From Burkholderiales bacterium (GTDB lineage Bacteria; Pseudomonadota; Gammaproteobacteria; Burkholderiales; Burkholderiaceae_E), in contig JAPOKJ010000034.1 of assembly GCA_029977705.1 (NCBI GenBank), positions 1 through 40,134 of the forward strand: a stretch of 40,134 nt of DNA. The letters run 5' to 3'. Made by a program: the position numbers and the translations under genes. Below the pieces are notes generated by a model. The model did not search any database. It was given only the letters and a program-made list of their open reading frames with translations, and was not told the origin of the DNA. Positions 19,670 through 27,736 of this stretch are shown here, in pieces. Every line of letters starts with the position of its first letter. Position 1 is the stretch's first letter.

Positions 19670-20683
19670 TCAGGCCGTCAGTCCCAGGGATGCCAGTGTT
19701 GCGGCATTCAGTTCGATGCCATGCGTGTGTGCCCGGCGTTCCAGGGCCAGGCGACGTTGTCCCGGCAATCGTACCTCAGGGTCTGCGAGCATGGCCTCGA
19801 TCAGGACTTCGAGCCGCGCCGCGTAGGCGTTCTGGCCGGCCAGGGCGCCCGGATCGATGACGATGAAGCTTTGGCCGATGCCCGGCTGGTTGCCCTCATC
19901 GACGAAGAAGCTCGAGGCCTCGAAGCCGAACTGGGCGCCGATCAGGGCGGTGACCAGCACCTCGACCATCAGGGCCAGCATCGCGCCCTTGGGACTGGTT
20001 GCGGCACCCATGGGCAACATCATGCCCTCCAGCCCGGCGGCCGGGTCGGTGGTGGGCTGGCCCTGGGCATCGAGGGCCCAGCCCGCGGGGATGGCCTTGC
20101 CTTCTTTCCGGGCGACCATCAGCTTGCCGCGTGCCACCTCCGACAGCGACAGGTCGATCATCACCGCATCCTTGCCGGCGCCGCGCGGAAAGACGGCCGC
20201 CACCGGGTTGGTGCCGAACAGGGCGCGCTTGCCGCCCGCCATCGGCATGGCCGAAGGCGAGTTGGCCAGGGCCAGACCGACCAGGCCCTGCGCCGCCGCC
20301 TCGCGCAGGTGATCGACCAGCACCCCGCAGTGGTGACTGCGCACCACCCCGGCAAAGGCGATGCCGTGTCGGCGGGCCCGCGTGATGGCCTCGCTGACCG
20401 CAAGGGCGCAGGCCTCGAAGGCCAGGCCGTGACCGGCATCGACCACGAAGGCGGCTTTTTCTGAATCGCCGCGCAGGACCGGCCTGGCCTGCCCGAGGGC
20501 GCGGCCATTGCCCAGATGGGTGGCGTACTGGCTGACGCGCGAGACCCCGTGCGAGGCGATGCCTTGCGCTTCGGCCAGCGCGAGCGCCCTGGCGGTGGCG
20601 GTGGCCATGGCCGTGTGGGCACCGGCCTTTTCCAGGGTCCGGGCGATCGCGGTTTCAAGCGTGGCAAGGCTGATGATGGGCAT
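19670..20683 (-). CDS. comC: (R)-sulfolactate dehydrogenase, malate/L-lactate dehydrogenase family
   Basis: A 337-residue NAD(P)-dependent dehydrogenase of the Ldh2/MDH2 family, unrelated in fold to classical lactate dehydrogenases. Family marks: A-Q-G-I-A-S-H-G-V-S-R near residue 39 with the catalytic histidine, the S-H-H-C-G region near 115, the A-M-P-M-A-G-G segment near 145, L-F-G-T-N-P near 154, and D-L-S-L-S-E-V-A-R-G near 172. ComC interconverts (R)-sulfolactate and sulfopyruvate. The specific call rests on its place after suyA-suyB-slcC; the family also contains malate, ureidoglycolate and sugar-acid dehydrogenases. With SlcC it would let a cell use both sulfolactate enantiomers through sulfopyruvate. 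A 93-base gap with no evident promoter separates it from slcC. Confidence 0.78.
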   Translation of the reverse strand: MPIISLATLETAIARTLEKAGAHTAMATATARALALAEAQGIASHGVSRVSQYATHLGNGRALGQARPVLRGDSEKAAFVVDAGHGLAFEACALAVSEAITRARRHGIAFAGVVRSHHCGVLVDHLREAAAQGLVGLALANSPSAMPMAGGKRALFGTNPVAAVFPRGAGKDAVMIDLSLSEVARGKLMVARKEGKAIPAGWALDAQGQPTTDPAAGLEGMMLPMGAATSPKGAMLALMVEVLVTALIGAQFGFEASSFFVDEGNQPGIGQSFIVIDPGALAGQNAYAARLEVLIEAMLADPEVRLPGQRRLALERRAHTHGIELNAATLASLGLTA

Positions 20684-20776
20684 GAAGGGCTCGGTGCTTT
20701 GTCGTGAAGGGCTGTCAGGATGAAGCGCTGAAAGCGTCGGGCGGCGCGGCCGGGGCCATGAATGGCAGATCGGGCC

Positions 20777-21724
20777 TCAGGCCTGCAAGACCTTGCGGAT
20801 GGCCTCGGCAATCATGAAGCTGACGCGCTCATTGGACTCGAGGGTAACGCCAGCCACATGCGGCGTGAGCAGCAGGTTGGCCGGGGGGTTGGCATAGAGG
20901 CTGTCGGCCTTGAGAGGTTCCTGCTCGAAGACGTCGATGGCTGCACCGCCCAGCTTGCCGGCGCGCAGCGCGGCGATCAGGGCGGCATCGTCGACGATAC
21001 CGGCACGGGCACTGTTGATGAGGATGGCACCGGGCTTCATGGCAGCGATCTGCGCCGCGCCGATCAGCCCGCGCGTGCTCTCGAGCAGGGGCAGGTGCAG
21101 GCTGAGCACATCGCTCTGGCTGATGACCTGCGCCATCGGCCGGCTCTGCACGCCGATGTCCTGCCAGGCGCAATGGCTGTCGGGCAGCACTGCATCATGG
21201 GCGATCACCTCAAGGCCCAGAGCCTTGGCCATGCGGGCGGTGAGCTGGCCGATGGTGCCAAAGCCCAGGATGCCGAGCGTCTTGCCGGCGATCTCGCGGC
21301 CATTGCCCAGGGCGGCGCGGGGCCAGGCGCCGCCTGCCACCTGGGCTGTGGCCAGGTAGGCGCCACGCAACAGCATCAGGGCAGTGGTGATGACGTATTC
21401 GGCCACCGTCAAGGCATTGGCCCCGGTGGCCGGGATGACCGGCAGGCCGGCGCGGGCGCAGGCATCGACATCGATGTTGTCCAGGCCCACGCCGAGGCGT
21501 CCGATGACCTGGCAGCGGCCGGCCTGCACGATGGCCTCGAGCAGGGCTCCGCGCACCTGGGTACGATTGCGCACGATGAAGGCCTCGCAGGCGGCGGCCT
21601 CGCGCGCCAGTCGCGGCGCGTCGTCGACCAGGGCCGGGTCGTACAGCACCTCGAAGCCCTGGCGCAACTGCGCGACCGCCCGCTCGTCCATGAACTCGCT
21701 GATGACGATGCGCTTCATGGACAT
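20777..21724 (-). CDS. slcC: (S)-sulfolactate dehydrogenase, D-2-hydroxyacid dehydrogenase family
   Basis: A 315-residue NAD-dependent 2-hydroxyacid dehydrogenase: N-terminal V-I-S-E-F-M-D and R-N-R-T-Q-V-R, then R-L-G-V-G-L-D-N-I-D near residue 75, the nucleotide motif G-F-G-T-I-G near 147, catalytic arginine in N-S-A-R-A-G, glutamate in E-Q-E-P-L and histidine in T-P-H-V-A-G-V-T. SlcC oxidises (S)-sulfolactate to sulfopyruvate, which ComC reduces to the (R) form for SuyAB. The V-I-S-E-F-M-D start and the operon position agree with SlcC as known from Chromohalobacter. The frame opens at 21757 inside suyB; ATG codons at 21724 and 21718 are the realistic starts, and 21724 leaves 25 bases after suyB. 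Confidence 0.8.
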   Translation of the reverse strand: MSMKRIVISEFMDERAVAQLRQGFEVLYDPALVDDAPRLAREAAACEAFIVRNRTQVRGALLEAIVQAGRCQVIGRLGVGLDNIDVDACARAGLPVIPATGANALTVAEYVITTALMLLRGAYLATAQVAGGAWPRAALGNGREIAGKTLGILGFGTIGQLTARMAKALGLEVIAHDAVLPDSHCAWQDIGVQSRPMAQVISQSDVLSLHLPLLESTRGLIGAAQIAAMKPGAILINSARAGIVDDAALIAALRAGKLGGAAIDVFEQEPLKADSLYANPPANLLLTPHVAGVTLESNERVSFMIAEAIRKVLQA

Positions 21725-21749
21725 GCTCCGCAGGGGCCGCCTGGCAGCA

Positions 21750-22925
21750 TCAGGCACTCTCGTACAGGCGGGTCAGGACGAACTCGCGATGGCCCAGGGC
21801 CTCGGCAGCGGTGAGGCGGCCGTTGCAGGTGCGCAGCAGGTTCTCGAGCAGCTTGTCGCCGGCCTGGTCCAGGTCGATGTCACGCTGCAGCAGGCCCGAG
21901 GTGTCGACATCGATGTGCTCGCTCATCAGGCGCACGGTGCGGGGGTTGGCGCAGATCTTGATGACCGGCAGGATCGGATTGCCGATGACATTGCCCTGGC
22001 CGGTGGGGAAGAAGTGCGCGACGTAACCCGAGGCGGCGCACAGCGTGACCATTTCGGCAGCGGCCGAGGACGAGTCCATGAACCACAGGCCCGGATGGGT
22101 GGGTACCTCAGCCTTGTCGATGACGCCGTCGACCTTGCACTTCTTGCCGATCTTCTGGATGTTGCCCAGCGCCTTTTCCTCGATGGTGGTCAGGCCGCCG
22201 GCGATGTTGCCCTTGGTGGGCTGCGATTCAGACAGGTCGCTGGTCTTGTGGCGGTTGATCATGTCCTGGTAGCGGTTGAACATGAACATGAAGTCTTCGC
22301 GTACCTTGGGTGTACGGCACCGTGCCGCCACGATATGCTCGCCGCCGGTGATCTCGGAGGTCTCACCGAACACCAGGGTGGTGCCCAGGCCATAGAGCTT
22401 GTCGAAGGCATTGCCGACGGTGGGGTTGGCGCCGCAGCCCGAGGTGGTGTCGGACTCGCCGCACTTGGTGGAGACCCACAGCTCGGAGATCTTGCACACT
22501 TCGCGCTGCTTCTCGCTGGCCCACTGCACATACTCGCGGGCGGCCTTGGAGGCGCGCATGATGGTGTCATGGTCGCCATGGCCTTCGATGCCGAAGCCCG
22601 AGACCGGCTTGCCGGTGGTGGCGATCGCATCGACGATCTTCTTGGTCCAGCCGTCCTCGATGCCGATGACGACCACGGCCGCCACGTTCGGGTTGCAGCC
22701 GGTGCCGATCAGGGTGCGGAAATGCAACTCAAGGTCGGCGCCGAATTGCAGGCGGCCATAAGGGTGCGGAATGGCCAGGGCGCCCTTGATGTTGTGGGCG
22801 ACGGCTTCGGCGGCGGCATTGGACAGGTCATCGACCGGCAGGACGATGACGTGATTGCGGATGCCGACCCGGCCGTTTTCGCGACGGTAGCCGAGGAAGG
22901 TGGTTTTCTTGCTGACGACAGGCAT
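21750..22925 (-). CDS. suyB: (R)-sulfolactate sulfo-lyase, large subunit
   Basis: Catalytic subunit that cleaves (R)-sulfolactate into pyruvate and sulfite. The 390-residue product (about 42 kDa, the size reported for SuyB) belongs to the UxaA/GarD dehydratase superfamily and shows [75 protein letters not shown] and the F-F-P-T-G-Q-G-N near the end. These match SuyB better than altronate dehydratase as I recall the two. A longer frame exists, but the ATG at 22925 starts right at the conserved part and follows an AGGGGAA ribosome site. It trails suyA by 49 bases. Confidence 0.88.
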   Translation of the reverse strand: MPVVSKKTTFLGYRRENGRVGIRNHVIVLPVDDLSNAAAEAVAHNIKGALAIPHPYGRLQFGADLELHFRTLIGTGCNPNVAAVVVIGIEDGWTKKIVDAIATTGKPVSGFGIEGHGDHDTIMRASKAAREYVQWASEKQREVCKISELWVSTKCGESDTTSGCGANPTVGNAFDKLYGLGTTLVFGETSEITGGEHIVAARCRTPKVREDFMFMFNRYQDMINRHKTSDLSESQPTKGNIAGGLTTIEEKALGNIQKIGKKCKVDGVIDKAEVPTHPGLWFMDSSSAAAEMVTLCAASGYVAHFFPTGQGNVIGNPILPVIKICANPRTVRLMSEHIDVDTSGLLQRDIDLDQAGDKLLENLLRTCNGRLTAAEALGHREFVLTRLYESA

Positions 22926-22974
22926 GGGGTTCCCCTGAAGGTGGATTCGGGTGTTCGTGGACGTGGGGCGCGGC

Positions 22975-23256
22975 TTACCAGCGCTTGGTCTTGATGTTGT
23001 GGACGTGGGCATGCTCGCCGGCCTTGATGTTGGCGATCACCTTGCCGATGTCGATGCCGTACTTGATGACGGTATCGCCGGCTTTCATGTCCTTGAGGGC
23101 GATCTTGTGGCCGATGGGGATGTCCTGCTTGGCCTTGACGGAGATGAATTTGTCATCGTCCATGATCCAGCCCTTGAGCGTCATGCCTTTCTTGACGCCT
23201 TCCACGACGACGACAGCGACGGTGTCGGTGTTGTCGTGCAATACGAAATGATTCAT
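22975..23256 (-). CDS. suyA: (R)-sulfolactate sulfo-lyase, small subunit (SAF domain)
   Basis: A 93-residue SAF-domain protein, the small subunit that pairs with SuyB. It reads [18 protein letters not shown] near the start and has [18 protein letters not shown] and the terminal [13 protein letters not shown], as in UxaA N-terminal domains. The size fits the 8-10 kDa SuyA. AGGAG lies six bases before the ATG at 23256, the best ribosome site in the operon. It is the first gene after the promoter at 23311-23339. The standalone small subunit, rather than a fused one, separates this pair from the single-chain GarD enzyme at 14.1-15.7 kb. Confidence 0.87.
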   Translation of the reverse strand: MNHFVLHDNTDTVAVVVVEGVKKGMTLKGWIMDDDKFISVKAKQDIPIGHKIALKDMKAGDTVIKYGIDIGKVIANIKAGEHAHVHNIKTKRW

Positions 23257-23310
23257 TGCAGCTCCTGTATTGGCAATGTTGATGGTTTGGCAATGGGGTC
23301 GATGGCGGCC

Positions 23311-23339
23311 ATTGTAGCGGCTCGGCGACGCCCTGTCCA
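23311..23339 (-). promoter_or_regulatory. sigma-70-type promoter of the suyAB-slcC-comC operon
   Basis: Read on the minus strand: -35 TGGACA (23339-23334), 17-base spacer, -10 TACAAT (23316-23311). Transcription would start near 23304, leaving about 48 untranslated bases before suyA. The -35 box abuts the palindrome at 23341. Confidence 0.68.
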
Positions 23340-23340
23340 T

Positions 23341-23369
23341 CAAGTCATATAGATGACTTGCATGACTTG
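23341..23369. promoter_or_regulatory. GntR-type operator: 8-4-8 palindrome plus a third half-site
   Basis: CAAGTCATATAGATGACTTG (23341-23360) is a perfect palindrome with an ATAG spacer. A further ATGACTTG at 23362-23369 repeats the right half-site nine bases on. It lies between suyA and the divergent GntR gene, one base beyond the suyA -35 box and overlapping the region just upstream of the regulator's -10, so one protein could control both directions. Confidence 0.75.
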
Positions 23370-23372
23370 GCC

Positions 23373-23378
23373 TAGAAT
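23373..23378 (+). promoter_or_regulatory. possible -10 box of the GntR regulator gene
   Basis: TAGAAT with no good -35 partner. If used, transcription would start at about 23385, next to the ATG at 23386, giving a leaderless message; no Shine-Dalgarno is visible there. Confidence 0.35.
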
Positions 23379-23385
23379 GCCGGAC

Positions 23386-24132
23386 ATGAACTTCGCCCCG
23401 ATCCATGCCGCGCCCGCCGGCCAGCCGCTCTACAAGGCGGTGGCGCGTGCTTTGCTGGGCGCCATCGAGAGCGGCCAGCTCAAGGCCGGTGATGCACTGG
23501 CCAACGAAGGCGAGCTGGCGCGCGACTTCGGGGTCTCGGTGGGCACGCTGCGCAAGGCGGTGGACGAACTGGTGGCGGCGCAGATCCTGCTGCGCCAGCA
23601 GGGCCGCGGCACCTTCGTGGCCACCCACACGCGCGACCGCTTCCTGTTCCAGTTCTTCCAGGTGCAGTCGCTCGAGGGCGCGAAGGAATTTCCGCAGGTC
23701 GAGACCCTGGACTGCACCCGCGGCAAGGCCGACGAGGCCGAGGCCCACAAGCTGGGCATCCGGCAAGGCGAGGCAGTGCTGCGCATCCGCAATCGCCTGC
23801 ACCTGCGCGGCGCTGCCGTCGTCTATGACCGCATCTGCCTGCCGGCGCGCCTGTTCAAGGGGCTGACCGAAAAGCGGGTGCTCGATCGCCCCTCGACCCT
23901 TTATCACCTTTACCAGGTGGGCTTTGGCGTCACCGTGGTGCGCGCCCAGGAGCGCCTGCGCGCGGTGGCCTGCAGCCGCGAGGCCGCCCGTGTCCTGGGC
24001 CTGGCGGCTGGCGCGCCGGTGCTGCAGGTGCATCGTGTGGCCCTGGGCCTGAATGGCCAGCCCGTCGAGTATCGGGTGTCCACTGTCGATACCGCCCATC
24101 ACGAGTATGTGAGCGACCTGTCGCCCGCCTGA
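23386..24132 (+). CDS. GntR/HutC-family regulator with UTRA domain, likely of the sulfolactate operon
   Basis: A 248-residue transcription factor. Residues about 12-80 are the GntR winged helix (L-Y-K-A-V-A-R-A-L-L-G-A-I-E-S-G, then V-S-V-G-T-L-R-K-A-V-D-E-L and the wing Q-Q-G-R-G-T-F-V). Residues about 95-240 are the UTRA ligand-binding domain (L-R-I-R-N-R-L-H-L-R-G near 136, V-E-Y-R-V-S-T-V-D-T near the end). It is divergent from suyA with a perfect palindrome between, so repression relieved by a sulfolactate-pathway compound is the natural inference. The ATG at 23386 was preferred to 23353, since 23353 would lie inside the operator and adds a weakly coding stretch. Confidence 0.85.
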   Translation: MNFAPIHAAPAGQPLYKAVARALLGAIESGQLKAGDALANEGELARDFGVSVGTLRKAVDELVAAQILLRQQGRGTFVATHTRDRFLFQFFQVQSLEGAKEFPQVETLDCTRGKADEAEAHKLGIRQGEAVLRIRNRLHLRGAAVVYDRICLPARLFKGLTEKRVLDRPSTLYHLYQVGFGVTVVRAQERLRAVACSREAARVLGLAAGAPVLQVHRVALGLNGQPVEYRVSTVDTAHHEYVSDLSPA

Positions 24133-24225
24133 GGCCGATTGTGGATTGGCAAGCAGCCTGCGCGCGGGGAATTGCCGATACTTGCGTTGCGCTTGAATCG
24201 ATCGTCCCCAGGAGAACCCCTTCCC

Positions 24226-25056
24226 ATGAAAATGTCCGGAAAAATCATCGTCATCACCGGTGGCGCCAGCGGCATCGGTGCGGCCCTGGCTCGCCGCTTT
24301 CTGGCCGAGGGGGCAGCAGGCCTGGTGCTCGGCGATGTGCAGGAGCAGGCGGTGCAGGCGCTGGCGCGCGAACTCGATGGCAGCGGCCGGAAGGTGCGGG
24401 CGCAGCGTTGCGACGTCACCCGCGAGGCCGACATCCAGGCTCTGGTGGCCACTGCCGGGCAGGCCTTCGGCCGTGTCGATGTGTACTGCTCCAATGCCGG
24501 CCTGGTGCGTGATGGCGGAGAGGAGACCCCTGATGCCGACTGGCAGCTCAACTGGGAGCTGCATTTGATGGCCCATGTCTGGGCCGCACGCGCCATCATC
24601 CCGGGCATGAAGCAGCGTGGCGAGGGCTACCTGATGATCACCTCCTCAGCGGCCGGGCTGCTCACCTCGCTGCCCTCGGTCAGCTATGCGGTCACCAAGC
24701 ATGCGGCGATTGCCTTCGCCGAGTCCATGGCGATCCGCCATGGCCCCGATGGCCTGCGGGTCTCGGTCCTGTGCCCGCAGGCGGTCGACACGCCCCTGAT
24801 CCAGGCGCGCGCCGAGGTGCCCGGGGTGTCGGCCAAGATCGATGGCGTGGCCAGTACCGATGAGGTCTGTGATGCGGTGGTGGCTGCGATGGACAAGGAA
24901 CAGTTCCTGATCCTGCCGCATCCCCAGGTCCTGACCTACTTCCAGCGCAAGGCCACCGACTACGATCGCTGGCTCGGTGGCATGGCCCGCCTCGATCGCA
25001 AGCTGCGGCTGGGGATCTCCGATGCGGCCGGCGCGCCGCGCAAGGAGCCGTCATGA
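24226..25056 (+). CDS. short-chain dehydrogenase/reductase
   Basis: A 276-residue classical SDR. Nucleotide-binding T-G-G-A-S-G-I-G at residues 11-18, the S-N-A-G motif near 90, catalytic serine in I-T-S-S-A-A-G near 143, and Y-A-V-T-K (YxxxK) near 157. The C-terminal 40 residues are longer than usual and end in a basic tail. A frame opens at 24139, but the ATG at 24226 begins the fold at once and has GGAG seven to ten bases before it. It overlaps the next SDR by four bases (ATGA), so the two are made together. A role as one of the 2-dehydrogenases that exchange DHPS enantiomers is conceivable because a sulfolactate locus lies next to it, but nothing in the sequence shows the substrate. Confidence 0.82.
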   Translation: MKMSGKIIVITGGASGIGAALARRFLAEGAAGLVLGDVQEQAVQALARELDGSGRKVRAQRCDVTREADIQALVATAGQAFGRVDVYCSNAGLVRDGGEETPDADWQLNWELHLMAHVWAARAIIPGMKQRGEGYLMITSSAAGLLTSLPSVSYAVTKHAAIAFAESMAIRHGPDGLRVSVLCPQAVDTPLIQARAEVPGVSAKIDGVASTDEVCDAVVAAMDKEQFLILPHPQVLTYFQRKATDYDRWLGGMARLDRKLRLGISDAAGAPRKEPS

Positions 25057-25820
25057 TCCGCCATGATTTTTCCGGCAAGGTGGCCCTGATCACGGGCGGT
25101 GCCTCCGGCATCGGCCTGGCCACGGCCCGCCTGTTCCTCGAGGCTGGAGCCCGGGTGATGGTGGCGGATCTGCCCCATGGCAGCGAGGCTGCCATGGCAG
25201 CCCTGACGCCGTCCGCGACTGGCGGCGGCGAACTGGCCTTTGTGGCGGTGGATGTCACCGACCCGGTGTCGGTGTCCGCCATGGTGCAGGCCTGTGTCCG
25301 GCGTTTCGGGGTCCTCGACATTGCCGTCAACAGTGCCGGCATTGCGCACGGCGGCATCCCGACGGCCAGCTATCCGCTGGCCGAATGGAAGCGTGTGCTG
25401 GATGTGAACCTGAATGGCGTCTTCTACTGCATGCAGGCGCAGCTGCAGGTGATGCTCGGGCGCAGGCAGGGCGCGATCGTCAACCTGGCCTCCATCCTGG
25501 GAGGCGTGGCGACTGCCGGCACGCCCGCCTACAACGCCTCCAAGCATGCGGTGGTGGGGCTGACGCGCAGCGCTGCGCTCGATCACGCCGCCGACGGCAT
25601 CCGCATCAATTGCGTCGGCCCGGGCTACATCGAGACGCCGATGATCCAGCGCGCCACCTCCGATCCGCAGCGGCAGGCGCGCATCACCTCCCTGCATCCG
25701 ATCGGGCGCCTCGGGCAGGCCCCCGAGATGGCACAGGTGATCGCTTTCCTGGCCTCGGACGCTGCCTCGTTTGTGACCGGCGCCTACTACCTCGCCGACG
25801 GCGGCTATACCGCCCAGTAA
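25053..25820 (+). CDS. short-chain dehydrogenase/reductase (FabG-like)
   Basis: A 255-residue classical SDR, the length of 3-oxoacyl reductases. It shows T-G-G-A-S-G-I-G near residue 11, V-D-V-T-D near 66, N-S-A-G near 91, L-A-S-I-L-G-G near 145 with the catalytic serine, Y-N-A-S-K near 160, the P-G-Y-I-E-T-P-M loop near 190, and a C-terminal A-D-G-G-Y-T-A-Q. All active-site residues are present. Its ATG overlaps the stop of the preceding SDR. It converges on the TauD-type gene with about 35 bases between the stops. Substrate unknown. Confidence 0.84.
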   Translation: MIRHDFSGKVALITGGASGIGLATARLFLEAGARVMVADLPHGSEAAMAALTPSATGGGELAFVAVDVTDPVSVSAMVQACVRRFGVLDIAVNSAGIAHGGIPTASYPLAEWKRVLDVNLNGVFYCMQAQLQVMLGRRQGAIVNLASILGGVATAGTPAYNASKHAVVGLTRSAALDHAADGIRINCVGPGYIETPMIQRATSDPQRQARITSLHPIGRLGQAPEMAQVIAFLASDAASFVTGAYYLADGGYTAQ

Positions 25821-25840
25821 GCCGCCGGCAAACCGTGCGG

Positions 25841-25868
25841 ATCAGGGCGCCAGGATCAGGGTGCCAGG
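25841..25868. repeat. 14-bp tandem duplication over the TauD-type gene's stop codon
   Basis: ATCAGGGCGCCAGG followed directly by ATCAGGGTGCCAGG, one base different. The stop codon of the minus-strand gene (25858-25856) lies within the second unit. Confidence 0.7.
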
Positions 25869-26704
25869 AAGGGGCGCTCGCCGCGCGTGGTGACGCGCCA
25901 GCCCGACCGGGTCTGGGGGAAGTAGTCCCAGGAGGCAAAGTGCTGGGTGCAGCGGTTGTCCCACATGGTCAGGGTCTGGGGCTCCCAGTGCACGCGGCAC
26001 TGGTACTCGACGTTGTAGGCGACCACATCGTAGAGCAACTCCAGAAGGGCCTTGCTCTCGCGGGCCCGCAGGCCCTTGATCTTGTCGGTGAAGCCGGGAT
26101 TGACGTACAAGGCCTTGCGGCCGGTGAACGGATGCGTCCGAACGACAGGGTGCACATTGACCGGATACTCTTGGTCTGACACCGCCTTGAAGGCACCCCG
26201 GTAGGGAATGTCGCCGGCGTGCACCGCTTCCAGGTGCAGCAGGAAGGCCTGCATCGGTTTGGACAGTCCTTCATAGGCGGCATACATCGAGGCAAAGGCG
26301 GTATCGCCGCCTGCCGTGGGTACCACCTCGATACGCAGCATCGAGATGGCTGGCGGCTCCAGGTCGCAGGACACGTCGGAATGCCACAACTCGCCCGCGG
26401 CGTACTTGGAGTTGGCATCGGCATGGATGCGCAGGGCTTCCGGGTGGTCCTTGTCTGCAAAGGCCGGGTGCACATGCAGCTCGCCAAAGCGCCGGCCCAT
26501 GGCAATCTGCTCCTCGAGGGTCATGTTCTGGTCGCGAAACACCAGCACGCCGCGTTCGGCGATCAGTTGCTTGAGCTCGGCGACCTCGCTGTCGCTGATG
26601 CTGAGCAGGTCGATGCCGCGCAGTTCGGTGCCGATGTGGTTGTTCAGGTCCATCCGCTGTGCGCGATCCAGGACGCTTGCGGAACGGGTGGCTTGTGCTT
26701 GCAT
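25856..26704 (-). CDS. TauD/TfdA-family 2-oxoglutarate-dependent dioxygenase
   Basis: A 282-residue Fe(II)/2-oxoglutarate oxygenase. Iron ligands H108-x-D110 (in W-H-S-D-V-S) and H255 (in T-Q-H-F-A) are present, and R266 or R270 in R-S-G-W-R can hold the 2-oxoglutarate carboxylate; length and spacing fit TauD. The family hydroxylates taurine, alkyl sulfonates, sulfate esters, 2,4-D and others, often releasing sulfite from sulfonates. Substrate cannot be assigned. It is the last gene of a minus operon behind a Bug binding protein, a GntR regulator and a quinone-oxidoreductase-type enzyme, ten bases after the Bug stop. The first 17 residues are polar and the core begins near M18, so the start could also be there. 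Confidence 0.84.
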   Translation of the reverse strand: MQAQATRSASVLDRAQRMDLNNHIGTELRGIDLLSISDSEVAELKQLIAERGVLVFRDQNMTLEEQIAMGRRFGELHVHPAFADKDHPEALRIHADANSKYAAGELWHSDVSCDLEPPAISMLRIEVVPTAGGDTAFASMYAAYEGLSKPMQAFLLHLEAVHAGDIPYRGAFKAVSDQEYPVNVHPVVRTHPFTGRKALYVNPGFTDKIKGLRARESKALLELLYDVVAYNVEYQCRVHWEPQTLTMWDNRCTQHFASWDYFPQTRSGWRVTTRGERPFLAP

Positions 26705-26713
26705 GTGAATTCC

Positions 26714-27736
26714 TTATTCAGGTTTGTAACCAATCGAGCGCAGCAATGCGCCGGTCTGTTCGTATTCGCGGGCAATCGCCCGTGCCAGCCCGTCCGCATT
26801 GGCGCCGCGGCCGGGCAAGGTGCCCATGTTGCGGAAACGTTCGACGACATCGGGGCGGGCCAGGGCCTTGTCGATTTCCTGGCGCAGGCGCTCCTGGATG
26901 GCAGTGGGCACCTGGGGCTGGGTCCACAAGGCCATCCAGCTGCCCCCTTCGACCTTTGGATAGCCCAACTCTGCAAAGGTCGGCACATCGGGCAGCAGTT
27001 CACTGCGCTTGCTGGCGGCTACCGCATACGGCCGTACCGCGCCAGCCTTCAGTTGCGCGTAGGACACCGACAAGCCGGTGAACATCAGCGGCAGCTGTCC
27101 TGCGATCAGGTCGGTGGTGGCCGGCGGTGCGCCGCGGTAGCTGACATGGTTGAGCTCAATGCCGGCCTCGCGTGCCAGCACCACACCCATCAGGTGCGAG
27201 GCGGTGCCGGCGCTGTAGTTGGCGATGCTCACCCCCTTGGGCTGCGCCTTGATCCAGGCGAGCAGTTCGGGAAAGGTCTTGGCCGGTACCTGGTTGTTGC
27301 CGATCAGCAGCAGCGGGCCATGCCAGAGCTCGGCCACGGCGCGAAAATCCTTGAGCGGATCGAAGGGCATCTTCACCGAGTGCGGCACCTCGGTCATCAC
27401 GGCGCCGATAGACATCAGGAAGGTGTGACCATCGGGCGGCGACTTCAGTACCTCCATCGCGCCGATCGTGCCTGATCCGCCTGCCTTGATATCGACGACG
27501 AAGGGCTTGCCTAGCGCATTGCCCAGTGCCTCGCCCAGGATGCGCGCACTGACATCGGTGGAGCCACCACCAGCCCCGTTGACCACCAGCCGTACCGGCC
27601 GGGCAGGCCAGCCTGCGGTGCTGCTGCCCTGGGCATTTGCCGCACGGCCGGCCCCGGTCAATCCGGCCGGCAGCAGACTTGCGCCGGCCTGCAACAGCAG
27701 GCGCCGTCTTGCTGAAGGGTCGTGTGGTTCATGCAT
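26714..27736 (-). CDS. Bug (TctC-type) periplasmic binding protein
   Basis: A 340-residue exported receptor. The signal has R-R-R-L-L-L-Q-A-G-A-S-L-L (twin-arginine-like) ending near A-A-N-A-Q-G. Mature part: W-P-A-R-P-V-R-L-V-V-N-G-A-G-G-G-S, with N-G-A replacing the usual P-F-P-P, then V-D-I-K-A-G-G-S-G, H-V-S-Y-R-G-A-P-P and D-V-P-T-F-A-E-L-G-Y. The start at 27736 overlaps the end of the upstream GntR gene by eight bases; an earlier frame start would lie deeper in that gene. Being between a GntR regulator and a TauD-type dioxygenase, it may bring in or sense the oxygenase substrate. No membrane subunits are adjacent. Confidence 0.85.
   Translation of the reverse strand: MHEPHDPSARRRLLLQAGASLLPAGLTGAGRAANAQGSSTAGWPARPVRLVVNGAGGGSTDVSARILGEALGNALGKPFVVDIKAGGSGTIGAMEVLKSPPDGHTFLMSIGAVMTEVPHSVKMPFDPLKDFRAVAELWHGPLLLIGNNQVPAKTFPELLAWIKAQPKGVSIANYSAGTASHLMGVVLAREAGIELNHVSYRGAPPATTDLIAGQLPLMFTGLSVSYAQLKAGAVRPYAVAASKRSELLPDVPTFAELGYPKVEGGSWMALWTQPQVPTAIQERLRQEIDKALARPDVVERFRNMGTLPGRGANADGLARAIAREYEQTGALLRSIGYKPE

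Noticed and set aside
21750-23256. Altronate dehydratase UxaA in two pieces
   Set aside because: Sizes of 93 and 390 residues, the separate SAF subunit and the adjoining slcC and comC genes fit sulfolactate sulfo-lyase better.
24226-25820. Naming the two SDR genes hpsO and hpsP
   Set aside because: SDR sequences alone do not show the substrate, and the genes are not in the hpsN operon.
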